From Fragum whitleyi (taxonomy: Eukaryota; Mollusca; Bivalvia; Cardiida; Cardiidae), in the NCBI GenBank assembly GCA_948146395.1, contig OX411543.1, positions 56,349,689-56,413,688 of the forward strand: a DNA stretch of 64,000 nucleotides, given 5' to 3'. Position 1 is the first letter of the stretch. Each line of letters begins with the position of its first letter. This document shows positions 44,091 to 54,815 of the stretch, piece by piece. Position numbers and translations under genes: made by a program. The notes beneath the pieces were generated by a model. That model was not told the DNA's origin. It did no database searches and saw nothing but the letters and a program-made list of their open reading frames with translations.

Positions 44091-44091
44091 A

Positions 44092-44157
44092 TTAAAACGA
44101 CACTTCTCCATTTTCGTCAAAACCATCGCCGTGTCTACGCTGCTCTCGTCTGTGTTC
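44092..44157 (-). CDS. Putative 3'-terminal coding exon (C-terminus)
   Basis: On the minus strand a strong acceptor (GTTTCGTTTTTTTGCCTATTTCAG) precedes 21 codons and a TAA stop: EHRREQRRHGDGFDENGEVS then F. The peptide is strongly charged and hydrophilic. The acceptor is phase 0, and the exon at 57735-57929 could donate in phase 0 (AATTTAAAG|GTTTAG), so the two could be joined. That donor is weak and the intron would be 13.6 kb. No family recognised. The short length means chance cannot be excluded. Confidence 0.4.
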   Translation of the reverse strand, partial: EHRREQRRHGDGFDENGEVSF

Positions 44158-44300
44158 CTGAAATAGGCAAAAAAACGAAACTTTATCATTTCAAATTAAT
44201 TAACATTTATTCTGCAGAGTATCTTATTTTGTATCTAATAACTCAGCTTATTTCGGAACATTTTAATCACTTTTACTTAAGTTATCAAGCAGGCAATGTA

Positions 44301-44347
44301 GACTAAGATCAGACTGCACATCTGTGCAGGCTGATCTTAGTCTATAC
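44301..44347. repeat. Hairpin AGACTAAGATCAG...CTGATCTTAGTCT
   Basis: A near-perfect 45-bp palindrome around CTGCACATCTGTGCAG. The same hairpin is at about 47276-47322, and a half is in family I at 45945-45965 and 52290-52320. It is probably the core of that MITE family. Confidence 0.75.
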
Positions 44348-44700
44348 TGTCTGCAAAAGATTTGTGTACAAATTTGTGACTAAGCATGAGAAGGATGAAA
44401 ACGCAAATTGAAAATGCCAACATAAAGCTGTTCTGAAATGTTCTAGGATAAGAAGAGGAATAATTCCCAAGAAAAAAAATACTTCATGAGTTATTCCTCA
44501 CCTTTGTATGGATTGTACTTGTGATGAGAAAAAGACTTACGAAGTTTCAAGTAAATTATTCATAGACGATGATCTTTCAAGTTATGGTGAAAGATTTGCG
44601 CAAGACTGAAGTTTGCAATGCCAAATTCAATCCTTGAGGTTGCAAACTAAAGCTTTACACATTCTTTATTCCAAAACATGGTAAACTATAAAAGCTTGTC
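44348..44700. other. Stretch with nothing recognised
   Basis: Splice-like words were checked, but every frame between them contains a stop. Confidence 0.4.
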
Positions 44701-44707
44701 GGTGTGC

Positions 44708-45665
44708 GGTAAAAATGCCAGAGGTAAAAATGCCATAGGTAAAAATGTCAGAAGTAAAAATGCCAGAGGTAATAATGCCATAGCTAAAATGGTAAAAATG
44801 CCATAGGTAATAATGCCATAGGTAAAAATGCCAGAATCTTATAATTTTTTTTCCATTTTCAGACCTAAGTGAATAGACAAATAATTTTATTTCATGTACA
44901 AAAGGAATCATTACAATAACCTTCAAATGATCTGTTTAATTTCATTCTTATTTTTCAAGACTTTCATAAGGAATTAAGTAAAGGGTATACAAATTAGTGG
45001 TTCATATATAAATGACAATGTTTGTGTATCTATGAAAATTGAAAAGAAAACACATAAATAAATGACAATAAATAAACGATGTCTAAGTATTTATTTATTA
45101 ACATATACATGTATAACATTGCTTAATCACTTTTCATAAGAAAATGCGTGAATAAGGCTGGATATAGTTAATGGTAAAATTAACACATTATTGTGATATT
45201 TCACACCTCCTAAGTAATGTGATGATAAATCTTGCACATTTTTTAAAACAATTACCAATTTCGTCATCCTATACCAATACTAAATTTTATTAGTTGTATT
45301 TCTTTAAAGTAGATATTCAAGTGAAATATGATACAGATCAATATCATGTTTAATTTTTTATTTCATTTTCATTTATGACAAATATTATCATATATTTTTC
45401 CTGAAAATAATGCCTTAACATAAATGAAGATATTCATTGAACAATGTTTTTTTTTTTAAAAAGTCTTCCTGACTACAAAAGAAAATAAACTAGTTTTTCA
45501 AATGATAAAAATATGATGAAATAAAGTTTTGATATATTCTGGCATTTTTACCTATGGCATTATTACCTATGACATTTTTACCATTTTAGCTATGGCAATA
45601 TTACCTATGGCATTTTTACCTCTGAAATTTTTACCTATGGCATTTTTACCTCTGGCATTTTTACC
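44708..45665. mobile_element. Foldback element with 128-bp arms of 15-bp units
   Basis: The left arm 44708-44835 is eight 15-bp units (GGTAAAAATGCCAGA and variants ending ATA, or with TAATAATG) plus one truncated unit, GCTAAAAT, in the sixth position. The right arm 45538-45665 is its inverse with the same order of variants and the same truncated unit, and also exactly 128 bp. The loop, 44836-45537, is 702 bp of AT-rich DNA with no frame. A repetitive minus-strand frame through the left arm is an artefact. Confidence 0.9.
44836..45537. other. AT-rich loop of the 15-bp-unit foldback
   Basis: About 700 bp, very AT-rich, no frame above 60 codons and no repeat partner in the window. Confidence 0.5.
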
Positions 45666-45881
45666 TACATTCAGCTTGTCATAGGTAAATGGATAATCTG
45701 GAATGCCCTAAAACTATATATCCTGAATTAACACAAGGATGCCTAAATAGACTGTTCAGGATTGATATTTTTGCTTTGATTGTTCACATCAATTTGGATA
45801 CAAATTCTTACAACTAAGACTCACTCCCCTCAGTTCTCACTTTGATATTCTCTATATTCTTTGATATATAATTAACTCTTG

Positions 45882-46020
45882 TCATGCTGAACCTAGACTA
45901 TGCCTGCCTTGGCAGGAGCTATAGACAAACATCAGCCTGCACATATGTGCACTCTGATCTTTGTCCATACCACCTGCTTTTCCTGTTTTTGAAACTTGAA
46001 AAGCTAGAAAATTTAGTTTT
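45882..46020 (+). mobile_element. TTAA MITE family I, copy 2
   Basis: TTAA|CTCTTGTCATGCTGAACC, then CTGCCTTGGCAGGAGC, CATCAGCCTGCACATATGTG and the right half to about 46020. Relatives: 43145-43236 (inverse), 52247-52400, 59478-59553 (ending ATGACAAGGG|TTAA) and possibly 46275-46378. Confidence 0.65.
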
Positions 46021-46440
46021 TAAAAAGACTATACCTAATTACATTTAGTGCATCCAGAGCTTTGAACACTTTGATTTCGTTGCAATTTAAATCAAGGCTG
46101 ATACGCATATTGGAATGAATACCATGCACACCTCAATGAAAAAAATTTGAGGTGTCAAAAGTAAAACTATAGATATCATTCTGTTATCCAAGAAAACCTG
46201 TCTGTGAAACAAGCAATTTCTCTTTGTTCCTTAATGTTTTTCTTATTATTTGCCCCCAGTACATAAAAAATCAAATTTGTGGGAAAATATAATAAAAAGG
46301 TACAAAGAATCTTTGCCTATATCCCCTACAAAAGCAGGATTGGTCTGGGTTCATTACAATTGACAAGGGTAAATTAACAGAATCAGATTTCAAGCAACAT
46401 TGTTTGTTTGAACAGGGTTTTAAGCCGCTTTCAACAATCT
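46021..46440. other. Mostly unrecognised; one old family I trace
   Basis: ATCTTTGCCTATATCCCCTA, AAAGCAGGATTGG and GACAAGGGTAAATTAA at 46307-46379 resemble the right part of family I. Otherwise nothing. Confidence 0.4.
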
Positions 46441-46565
46441 TTCAGTTATATCTCAGCTTCTGGAGCACCTAACAATGGATTCCTTGTATTTCTTTTTCCA
46501 GTACTACCATTACACCCTTACCTAACCTCCAGCTGCTAGTCCTCGCATAGGTCTACGATTATTAC
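46441..46565 (+). repeat. Dispersed repeat C, copy 3
   Basis: CAGTTATATCTCAGCTTCTG, GAGCACCTAACAATGGATTC, CAGTACTACCATTACACC and CTCCAGCTGCTAG. This is the closest match to C1. Confidence 0.65.
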
Positions 46566-47140
46566 AACAATTAACTAATTGGTTAAAGACAAATAGTTGG
46601 AAAGGATGAGTGCAACCGTCAAGCAACATAAACTCACAACGACTATTTAGAATAGTTGTTCCTTGTTAAGAATTAGGTTTAAGTGAATTAATTGATATTC
46701 ATCAAAACTAACATTAAATGATTGCAGACACAAGTTTAAATCATCACAATACTTGTCTGTTATGTAAAACAGATGGAAAGAGTTCTTTGAAAATAAAGAC
46801 AGGGCAATATGGCTTTTATGGTGACGGAAAAACTATAAAAGACTATAGATAATTCAATATCATATTTCATAGATATAAAAAAGAATAATTATTAGACTAC
46901 AAAAGGCCATAAGAATGTTTTTCTACCACCTACACATTCATAAAAGAATTTCAAGGAAAAAACCTTACTGAGACTGATATTCATCTCCATTTGAGTCAAT
47001 AAAAGATATATCAAAGCAAACGACCATGAACTTTTCATTGCCAAAATCCTTATTTTCAAGGTTGTTTATAACTTCTAAGCTTGACAAGACAATAATATGA
47101 GTTTGAAATTCAGAATGAGGGGGTTCACCGGTTGAAATAA
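46566..47140. other. Stretch with a possible but unsupported exon-like frame
   Basis: The minus frame 46965-47162 ends just before CTCA|GTAAGG, a good donor word, and reads INNLENKDFGNEKFMVVCFD. The adjoining sequence (46925-46985) is shared with 31936-31990, there is no good acceptor, and the frame starts in a C run, so it is not called. Confidence 0.35.
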
Positions 47141-47142
47141 AA

Positions 47143-47178
47143 CTCCCCCCCCCCCCCCCCACCCCACCCCACCCCTCT
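47143..47178. repeat. C-rich tract, C15 plus (CCCCA)n
   Basis: About 17 C followed by ACCCCACCCC units. Confidence 0.85.
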
Positions 47179-47619
47179 TAAGCCCAAAGTCATTTCATTT
47201 TTTTTGCAGAATTTCAATTTACCCTTCTGTTCACAACATATTCTTGTTGTAAATATAGTTTTGGCAGACATTATAGACTAAGATCAGCCTGCACAGTTGT
47301 GTAGTCTGATCTTAGCATACATTGTCTATCTTCTTAATGATTTTTTATTCAAATATTTTGAGGCAGGCTCGTTGATATGCCATAAAGATAGAAAATTTGT
47401 TTAAACATAATTTAAATTCAGCAGGAAAAGGCATAGAATTGAGTATTTCCAGGAAAGAAAAACCATTTTCACATGTATTTTTGCACCCCCTTTAAAGAAA
47501 ACCTGTATCTGCAGCTGCCAAAGTATGTTGCAAACCACAATTTTGAGGATATGAAACTCAAAAGTGTTTGCTTTTTTTGGTAGAAACAATTTATAAGCCC
47601 TGCATGCATGTCCCAGAGT

Positions 47620-48028
47620 ACAGTTAAGAACATCTTGAAATTCACAAGCTGTAAGCCATTGAAATGATTTTGGAATGAGAATGAACGAGGGAGAGGAGTG
47701 AGTTTGAATGAAATTAATGGAAGATAATCCAATATTGCTTATTTTGTTCAAGATTAACAAAATAAGTGATATTTTTTACCTTCCTTTCTAGAATATGTGT
47801 CAGCCAATTTAAAAGCCACACCAGCCAATATAATCGTAGAATAATTTGATCCATTTGATGTTAAATGTTGATCCCCATTGACAATTTCAAAATGATTCTA
47901 ACTGTTTTGGAGAGTTTTCAATTATTTGAGTGCATGTGTGGTATGAATGAAAGGAGCCTTGATAGAATGGTTTAGAATGATTTTGATTGGAATGAATGGT
48001 AATTTCATGATGATATTAACTTTATACA
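47620..48028. mobile_element. Tc1/mariner-type MITE, family H, copy 6
   Basis: TA|CAGTTAAGAACATCTTGAAA at the left and TTTCATGATGATATTAACTT|TA at the right. The central hairpin GCTTATTTTGTTCAAGATTA is degraded. Confidence 0.75.
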
Positions 48029-48069
48029 CTCTGCTTTCATGAAGGTGCTAGATAGTGATCACTTTCAAC

Positions 48070-48072
<3 letters not shown>

Positions 48073-48102
<30 letters not shown>

Positions 48103-48699
48103 TAAACACAACTTTTTAGAAATTTGGCCTTGACAGATAACCTTGTCCTTTGTCACATGACCTTGACCTTACTATTAGTAAATACATATGAAGGACTTCT
48201 ACGTACATGTCAAATAAGAATATTGTGTCTTGAATATGATTGAAATAATAAGCAATGTAGTTTATTTTTTTACTTTGTTTTGAGCATTTGACCTAGGTAA
48301 ATGACCTTGACCTTATCACATGACCCTGACATCAGCAGATTTTTATCATTAAGAGTAATCCACATGCCAAAAATGAGCATTGTAGCTAAGATAAGCTTGA
48401 GGTAGTTGACCATTGTTTAGTCAAGTTTTTGAATGTTAAACCTTGCAAAATGACATTGACATTACCAGAATGACCTTGATCCTTAGCTTCAGCAGAATAA
48501 TGGGTAATGTTGGGATCTATCGTCATGCCTAATATGAACATTTATCCTACATGCATGAAGTAATTGATAATGTTAAGTTTTCTATTTAAGTTTTATAACA
48601 TGTATCATTGGTATATCATCATGACCTTATTACATGACCTTGATCTTGGTATCAGCTTATACATATCATTGAGATCTATCATAATGCCAACTATGAACA
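48073..48699 (+). repeat. Tandem-unit element, TGACCTTGACC type, diverged
   Basis: ACAAGATGTGTTTGTGAAAC / ACAAATGCCCCTAAACAC, then about four diverged units with CACATGACCTTGACCTT-like blocks, ATGCCAAATATGARCATT-like and TTAAGTTTT. It has no microsatellite tail, and the right end runs into K3. Confidence 0.75.
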
Positions 48700-48765
48700 G
48701 AAATGCAAGTTTCTAATAATAACCACATCATGTCACTGTTCTAAAAATATCCATGTGATATCATA
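48700..48765. mobile_element. Element K, copy 3, left part
   Basis: GAAATGCAAGTTTCTAATAA and GTTCTAAAAATATCCATGTG / ATATCAT match K1 and K2, then stop where a tandem-unit element begins. They resume at about 49838. Confidence 0.7.
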
Positions 48766-49837
48766 AACAAGAGGCCAAAGAGGGCCTGTATCGCTCCACT
48801 GGCTTTAAAATCTTTAGACTTTCATTAAAAAATGCTTACTTTTAATAAATACATTAACACTCCGAAATCTTCTTAGACCTATTTAATAATAATTAACTGG
48901 TTCTGGTCCATATTGCACCAAAATACTCAATCACAATGAACCTGCAACCCTTTACCCATCTTATCTAAACATAAGGTTCATAAGGAGATGTTCAAAGATT
49001 TTGGGCTCAAAATAGGGCCCGCCTGCCACGCCCATATTCATGGACCAATCAAAATTTCTTGAATAATTTAAGTAAATAGTCACCCAAGAAACATTCTGGT
49101 AAAGTTTCATTGAAATTGGCTGAGTGGTTCCGGAGGAGATATCGTTCAAAGATTTTGGCCTCAAAATATGGCCCGTCCTGCCACGCCCATATTTATTGGC
49201 CAATCAAAATTTAGCAAATTAATTTTGGAAAGAGACACTCAAGGAACATTCTGGTAAAGTTTCATTGGAATCAGCAAAGTGGTTCAGGAGAAAATGTCAT
49301 TAAAAAAATTCGGGCTCAAAATAGACCCCGCCCTGCCACGCCCATATTTATGGACCAATCAAATTTTCTTTAACAATTTAAGTTAAGGGTCAACTAAGGA
49401 ACATTCTGTTAAAGTTTCATTGAAATCGGCCCAGTGGTTCAGGAGGAGATGTCGTTCAAGGATTTCGGACTCAAAATAAGCCCCGCCCTGCCACGCCCAT
49501 ATTTATGGGCCAATCAAAATTTCTTGAACAATTTAAGTCAAGGGTTACCCAAGGAACATGCATGCCAAGTTTCACTGAAATCAGCCCAATGGTTTGGGTG
49601 GAGAAGATCTTTAAAGATTTCAAAGTGAAAAAATGCCACGCCCTGCCACACCCATATTTGGGGGCCAATCAAAATTCTTTGAACAATTTAAGAAGAGGGC
49701 CACCCAAGGATCATTTCTACCACGTTTCGTTAAAATCCGACCATTGGTTTGGGAGGATATGTTTAAAGAAAAAGTTTACGCACACACGGACGCACGCACC
49801 CACGCACGGACGCACGACTGACACTCCACCATGACAA
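48766..49837 (+). repeat. Tandem-unit element inserted into K3
   Basis: Starts AACAAGAGGCCAAAGAGGGC / CTGTATCGCTCCACTGGC. Five to six units of about 150 bp carry CCGCCCTGCCACGCCCATAT, GGCCAATCAAAATTT, AAGGAACATTCTGGTAAAGT and TCATTGAAATCGGCCCAGTG. The tail CACACGGACGCACGCACCC is a CGGACGCA array. Frames that cross the units are repeat artefacts. Confidence 0.85.
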
Positions 49838-49890
49838 TAGCTGATGTTATCACACTAATATTTGCATAGTTATAAGATAAATACTGTATA
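49838..49890. mobile_element. Element K, copy 3, right part
   Basis: ATGTTATCACACTAATATTT and GCATAGTTATAAGATAAATA continue K after the inserted tandem-unit element. Confidence 0.7.
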
Positions 49891-49899
49891 ATTGATCAT

Positions 49900-50302
49900 T
49901 CTTTGATGCTTTTTGTTGGATTATCGAGACACAACAGTAGATTTTTATTTGATAAACTCACCACCTAACCAGTGAAATGATCAAAAACTTAAACTCTGCT
50001 TTTGTTCATTTCACCCTATCTGACATTATCTTAGCTGAGCCAAATATATGATATCTTCATGAAAGTTTCATTCTAAACAATCACATGCAAAATGATGGCT
50101 TTAAGAAAAATTCTCCTAAAAATGTTACATTTTGTCTCAATCTTGCATTAAAGAAATGGAATAATTGTTTTTTGAGTAACAGCGATTGATATTTCATTTT
50201 GTGAACAACAAACACTCGTGAAAATATAGCCTTTTTGGTTCACTCAATGAAATACAAATAGATTTTACACTGAAACTAACAATTATCCTCTATATATTTT
50301 TA
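49900..50302 (+). mobile_element. Element family E, copy 4 (left half, old)
   Basis: CTTTGATGCTTTTTGTTGGA, TTTGATAAACTCACC, CACATGCAAAATGATGGC and the shortened AACAAACACTCGTGAAAATA palindrome. The CRE sites have decayed (CTGACATTATCTT), and CACGTG has become CACATG. Confidence 0.75.
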
Positions 50303-50690
50303 TTAAATGTAACTGTCAGTAATATTGAGCGTGTGCTAGGAGCTGTTTATGACAGCAATAATGCATCTAAATAATAAGATCAGGGAAAAGAATGTCTAAT
50401 TTCAAAATGTCTTCAAAATATACAATAGCATTTAACAAAATTTAATGAAGTTCAGGCAACTATCACCAAAAATAAATCCTAATGATAGACTACTTAAAAT
50501 AAATGTTAAACTTCATATTATTCAAAGGTTATTATCATTAGGCAGCTTCTAATAGTTCCATATATCTCTACAAAGAATCTTAAATATAGTAACTAAATCT
50601 TGATTAGTTATATAATTCAGATTGTGTTGCTAAAAATACAGACAATTGTATTGACTGACCTTCAAATTGCATCATTAAACTAGTAAGCTA
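50303..50690. other. AT-rich stretch, nothing recognised
   Basis: No gene or repeat partner. Confidence 0.4.
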
Positions 50691-50691
50691 G

Positions 50692-51745
50692 AATAGCCCT
50701 AAACTGCTCACCTGAATTTTATTGGTCCAGTGGATCTCATCCAAGTAACTTTCTGGCAAAGTTTCATTCCCATTTTGCCTAATTGTTTAAGAAGAGATGT
50801 TATTCCAAGAATTCAAAGTGAAAATAAACCCTACCCACCCATTCATTACTCAGGAGACTCAAAAAAGGCACACCCTGCCACGCCATATTTAAGGGCCAAT
50901 CAAAAATAGCTTGCTAAAACATTCTGGTAAAGTTTCAGCCCAGTGGTTCAGGTGAAGATGTCATTCAATGATTTCTGGCAAAAAAATAATCCCTGCCCTA
51001 CCATGCCCATATTTATGGGCCAATCAAAATTTAGCAAACAACTTTTGAAAAGGGTCACCCAAGGAACATTCTGGGAAGGTTTCATTGAAATTGGCCTACT
51101 GGTTCAGGAGAAGATTTCATTCAAAGATTTTGGGCTCAAATAAGCCCCGCCTTGCACACCCATTGTATTGGCCAATTAAAATTTCACAAATAATTTTTTA
51201 AAAGGGTCACCCAAGGAACATTCTGGTAAAGTTTCATTGAAATCGGCCCAGTGGTTCAGAAGGAGATGTCATTCAATGATTTCAAAGAGAAAAAACTGCC
51301 ACGCCCTGCCATGCTCATATTAACCCTTTCCTGTTTTACAAAATTTTGGACCTGTCCAAATTCAAAGGTTTTGCAGACGAAAATTTAAAGTGGACTTAAT
51401 TTGAAAAATAACCATTCAGTAGGGTAGAAAATAGTGTGGAAAAAGAAGAAATTGCTTGTCAGAAGCAATTTCTTCTTTTTTCACAATGTTTTCTCAATCA
51501 TAAAATCACAGGTACGTAAAAAGCAGGGATTAAACAGCAAAGGGTTAATGGGTCAATCAGAACAATGCAAACAATTTTATAAAGAGAGTCACCCAAGGAA
51601 TATTTTGGTAGTTTCATTTAAAATCGGCCCAGTGGTTCAGGAGAAGAAGAAGTTTTTAAGATTGTTGACGACGGACGAAACACGACAGACTCAGGGTGAT
51701 CCTAAAAGCTCTTCTTGTGCATGTTGTGCTCAGACGAGCTAAAAA
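50692..51745 (+). repeat. Tandem-unit element, split by a G MITE
   Basis: Starts near AGAATAGCCCTAAACTGCTC / ACCTGAATTTTATTGGTCCA. The units have GCCCTGCCACGCC-like words, GGGCCAATCAAAA and GGTTCAGGAGAAGAT. The tail GACGACGGACGAAACACGAC precedes TCTTGTGCATGTTGTGCTCA / GACGAGCTAAAA. G3 sits inside one unit at 51324-51544. Confidence 0.82.
51320..51548 (-). mobile_element. piggyBac-like TTAA MITE, family G, copy 3
   Basis: TTAA 51320-51323, element 51324-51544, TTAA 51545-51548. Removing the element and one TTAA restores GCTCATATTAATGGGTCAAT, a normal unit junction of the host tandem element. It is almost identical to G2 by eye. Confidence 0.92.
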
Positions 51746-52245
51746 GTTTAAATCCATCTCTAGATGCCCAAAAAATTGAAAAAGTCAAAATTGTATATAA
51801 ATAACAACTTATCTATATTATCTTTTAATGTTCATTCATTTATATAAATATTACAATAGAATTATGACTTCAATCTCAAGTTGAACTTTGAGAAAACTTT
51901 GAATTGAGAATGAGAAAGTTTTGTAACCTCGGGCCCAGATTAAAAATCTAAAATCTAAATTACCCCGATGAATCAAGAGCTAAGACAATAATTTGTTCTG
52001 TCAGGCAGACAACAATTAAAGCAGCAGACGATAATCCATACCTTTGTGGCTTATTTCATTCCTTATATAGCCAAAGGTTCTAAATTAAATTGGTAACCTT
52101 GCATCTTGATTTGTATCATTACATGATTCTGTCTGGGTTATGAAATATTAGGAAATTGCCTTACTTTTTGTATTTCCATTACGAGTTACAATTTGGATTT
52201 GAAATAAAACAGTGACGGCTATTAGCAAATCTTTATTACTACCCT
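51746..52245. other. Mostly unrecognised; repeat L copy 2 at 51880-51950
   Basis: AATTGAGAATGAGAAAGTTT and CCTCGGGCCCAGAT match 6050-6125. No gene. Confidence 0.45.
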
Positions 52246-52246
52246 T

Positions 52247-52400
52247 GTCATGCTGAACTTGAAATATTCCTGTTTTTTCATGAAGTAAAGACAAAGATCA
52301 GTCTGCATATAATGTGCAGTCTCATCTATATTTATACACCCCATTATTCCTTTTAATCAAAATTAGATTAAAATTAGTATCGTCAAAAGAAATACCTTTT
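52247..52400 (+). mobile_element. TTAA MITE family I, copy 3 (degraded)
   Basis: ACCCTTGTCATGCTGAACTT, AAAGATCAGTCTGCATATAA and TGTGCAGTCTCATCTAT. The right end is unclear. Confidence 0.55.
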
Positions 52401-52526
52401 AACAATTAGCGCATACAGTTTTTTTTAACATTTTATCTTTTTTAAGCAGATTGTTCTTAAAAGGTTTTATTCTGTATAACCTGGGTTTTCCCATAAGTAC
52501 CTGCATATTTAAGAGATCAAGAGAGT

Positions 52527-52651
52527 ATTTGTTGATATCATTGAGGTATGAAACTAAACAACCTAATCACACTGTATGAATACGCCAAGCGGATTCATAC
52601 ATGAGTGTGAATAGGTTTTCAGTTTCATACCTCTGTGAAAACAACAAATAT
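52527..52651. repeat. Hairpin of about 125 bp
   Basis: TATTTGTTGATATCATTGAG / GTATGAAAC pairs with GTTTCATACCTC / AACAACAAATA. Inside, CAACCTAATCACACTGTATG pairs with CATACATGAGTGTGAATAGG. A probable unlisted MITE. Confidence 0.7.
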
Positions 52652-52684
52652 TGTCTTCATCTCATATAATTTAATATCATGAGA

Positions 52685-53575
52685 CAACAAGAGGCCCAAG
52701 AGGGCCTGTATCCCTCCACTGGCTTTAATAACCCCAGACTTTTGCCTTGCCACACCTTTATTTGGGAGTCAATCGAAATTTCTTTATTAATTTTAGTAAA
52801 TGGTCACCTAAGGAACATCCATGCCAAGTTTCATTGAAATTGGCCCAATGGTTTAGGAGAAGATTTTTAGAGATTTTAACGTGAAAAATGCCCTGCCCTG
52901 CCATGCCCATATTTGGGGGACAAACAAAATTTCTTGAACAATTTAAGAAGATGGTCACAAGGAACATCCACACCAAGTTTCATTGAAATCGGCCCAATGG
53001 TTTGGGAGGAGAAGATTTTTAAAGATTTCATTATGAAAAAATGCCACGCCCATATTTGGGGGTCAATTAAAATTTCTTGAACAAATTAAGTAAAGGGTCA
53101 CCCAAGGAACATCCATAACAAGTTTCAATGAAATGAGCCTAATGGTTTGGGAGGAGAAGATTTTAAAAGATTTTAATGAGCAAAAAATGCCCTGCTCTGC
53201 CACGCCCATGATTGGGGGTCAATCAAAATTTCTTGTACAATATTAAGTAAATGGTAACCCAAGGAACATCCATGCCAAGTTTCAATGAAATCGGCCCAAT
53301 GCTTTGAAAGGAGAAGATTTTTAAAGATTTTAACGTGTAAAAAATGCCCAGACCTGCCACGCCCATATTTGGGGGTTAATCAAAATTTCTCTAAAAATAT
53401 AAGTATAGGGTCAACGGAGGAACATCTTTGTCAAGTTTCATTGAAATTGGCCAAAGTTTGGAAGGAGAAAACGTTTAAAGAAAAAAGTTTATGCATGGAC
53501 GCACACACGGACCGACGCATGACGGACACTCTGCAATGACAAAAGCTTGCTGGCCTTTAGCCATTGGAGCTTAAA
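52685..53575 (+). repeat. Tandem-unit element, CCACGCCCATATTTGGGGG type
   Basis: Starts ACAACAAGAGGCCCAAGAGG / GCCTGTATCCCTCCACTGGC. Five units of about 150 bp follow with ATTTGGGGGTCAATCAAAAT or variants, AAGGAACATCCATGCCAAGT and GGCCCAATGGTTTGGGAGGA. The tail GACGCACACACGGACCGACG precedes GCTTGCTGGCCTTTAGCCAT / TGGAGCTTAAA. Confidence 0.85.
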
Positions 53576-53885
53576 ATGGTAAAATTTGTCATTTAAAAAT
53601 ATATTTCTTTTGGGACGGACGACTTTTTGCGGAAGATTACAAAAAAAGCTATGGGTAAAAAGTATAGCAAAGCTTTTAATTGAAGTACTAATAATTCAGG
53701 GTTAGTAAGTATTTAGATGTCTTAGCGTGAAACATTTGCAAATGCCAATATATTGTGCGAAGAGTAATTGATTTGTAACTATTCTAAGGAATGTATGAAG
53801 ATAAACTTTCATATCCAAGTATAGTAAAAATTGATTATTTAAGTTACAAACAACCAGAGTTATCACTGATGAATATCCCCCCTCC
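53576..53885. other. Stretch with nothing recognised
   Basis: No gene or repeat partner. Confidence 0.4.
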
Positions 53886-54114
53886 TTAACCCTTTGCTGT
53901 TTAATCCCTGCTTTTTACGTGCCTGTGATTTTATTATTGAGAAAACACTGTGAAAAAAGAAGAAATTGCTTCTGATAAGCAATTTCTTCTTTTTCCTCAC
54001 TATTTTCTACCCTACTGAATGGTTATTTTTCAAATTAAATCCACTTTAAATTTTCGTCTGCAAAACCTTTGAATTTGGACAGCTCTAAAATTTTGTAAAA
54101 CAGGAAAGGGTTAA
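53886..54114 (+). mobile_element. piggyBac-like TTAA MITE, family G, copy 4
   Basis: TTAA 53886-53889, element 53890-54110, TTAA 54111-54114, plus orientation like G1 and G6. Confidence 0.92.
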
Positions 54115-54640
54115 ATGCCCCTTAGTTACAGGATGGATATACAGTTTGTCTCTGGAATCATTCCTTTAAATAATTAAGCTCCGGGACCATTTATACTGAA
54201 ACAGTCTGTGATTTTAGGATCAAATATCTCCATTAGTCCATGAGAAATTAAGAGGATCATACTTTCAATCAAAGGGACATAGCTCTGCCAAAAGTTTGTT
54301 AACTATAGCCAAAATATAAAAGGCTCTCAATCTCTGTTTGAAAATGAAAATATCTGAAGTTTAAATCAAACCTCTCCAACAGTAGCCAAGAAATTGAGGG
54401 TACAATTTCTTCATCAAAGGGCAATAACTCTATGACAAGTCACTGGACCATAACCCGAATAGGATTTGCACATCTCCTCTTGATCCGTAGTATATTAGTC
54501 TATGAACTTAGAGTCAAACTCAAGAATGGGTTGGCGAGAAACTGTGGAGACAAGATTTTGTACCAAAGGGCCATATAACTCTGTCAAAAATAAATGAACT
54601 GTGTTGATCTGAAAGTAGGTTAGTTGCAAGGCAGTACAAT
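54115..54640 (+). repeat. Degenerate tandem-unit repeat
   Basis: About three units with AAGGGACATAGCTCTGCC / AAGGGCAATAACTCTATG / AAGGGCCATATAACTCTGTC and CATTAGTCCATGAGAAATTA / TATTAGTCTATGAACTTAGA. No end modules seen. Confidence 0.6.
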
Positions 54641-54703
54641 TATGATTGTTTACAATTCATTTATCATAAATATATTACTTGCTGGAGCTTAATCATGGGT
54701 TTT

Positions 54704-54815
54704 GAGTTATATCATGGTAGCTGGATCACCTAACCATGGATTCTAGGATTTTTTCACATCAGCAAAAATGACCACATCCTTAATATCCAAGTTTCCAGAT
54801 GGTCATCCAAATTAA
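54704..54815 (+). repeat. Dispersed repeat C, copy 4 (diverged)
   Basis: GAGTTATATCATGGTAGCTG, GATCACCTAACCATGGATTC, CCACATCCTTAATATCC and TTTCCAGATGGTCATCC. Confidence 0.5.

Noticed and set aside
44540..44640. Possible internal exon between ACTTCAG and TTC|GTAAGTC on the minus strand
   Set aside because: All three frames between these splice words contain stop codons.
44666..44926. Minus frame with YGIFTSGIFT repeats
   Set aside because: It is the translation of the 15-bp units in the foldback arm.
46965..47162. Minus frame ending at a GTAAGG donor-like word
   Set aside because: It starts in a C run, has no convincing acceptor, and its downstream flank is shared with 31936-31990. An exon remains possible but is not supported.
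49434..49834. Several overlapping frames on both strands, some 100 codons long
   Set aside because: They lie in the tandem-unit element at 48766-49837 and recur in its sister elements in different frames.
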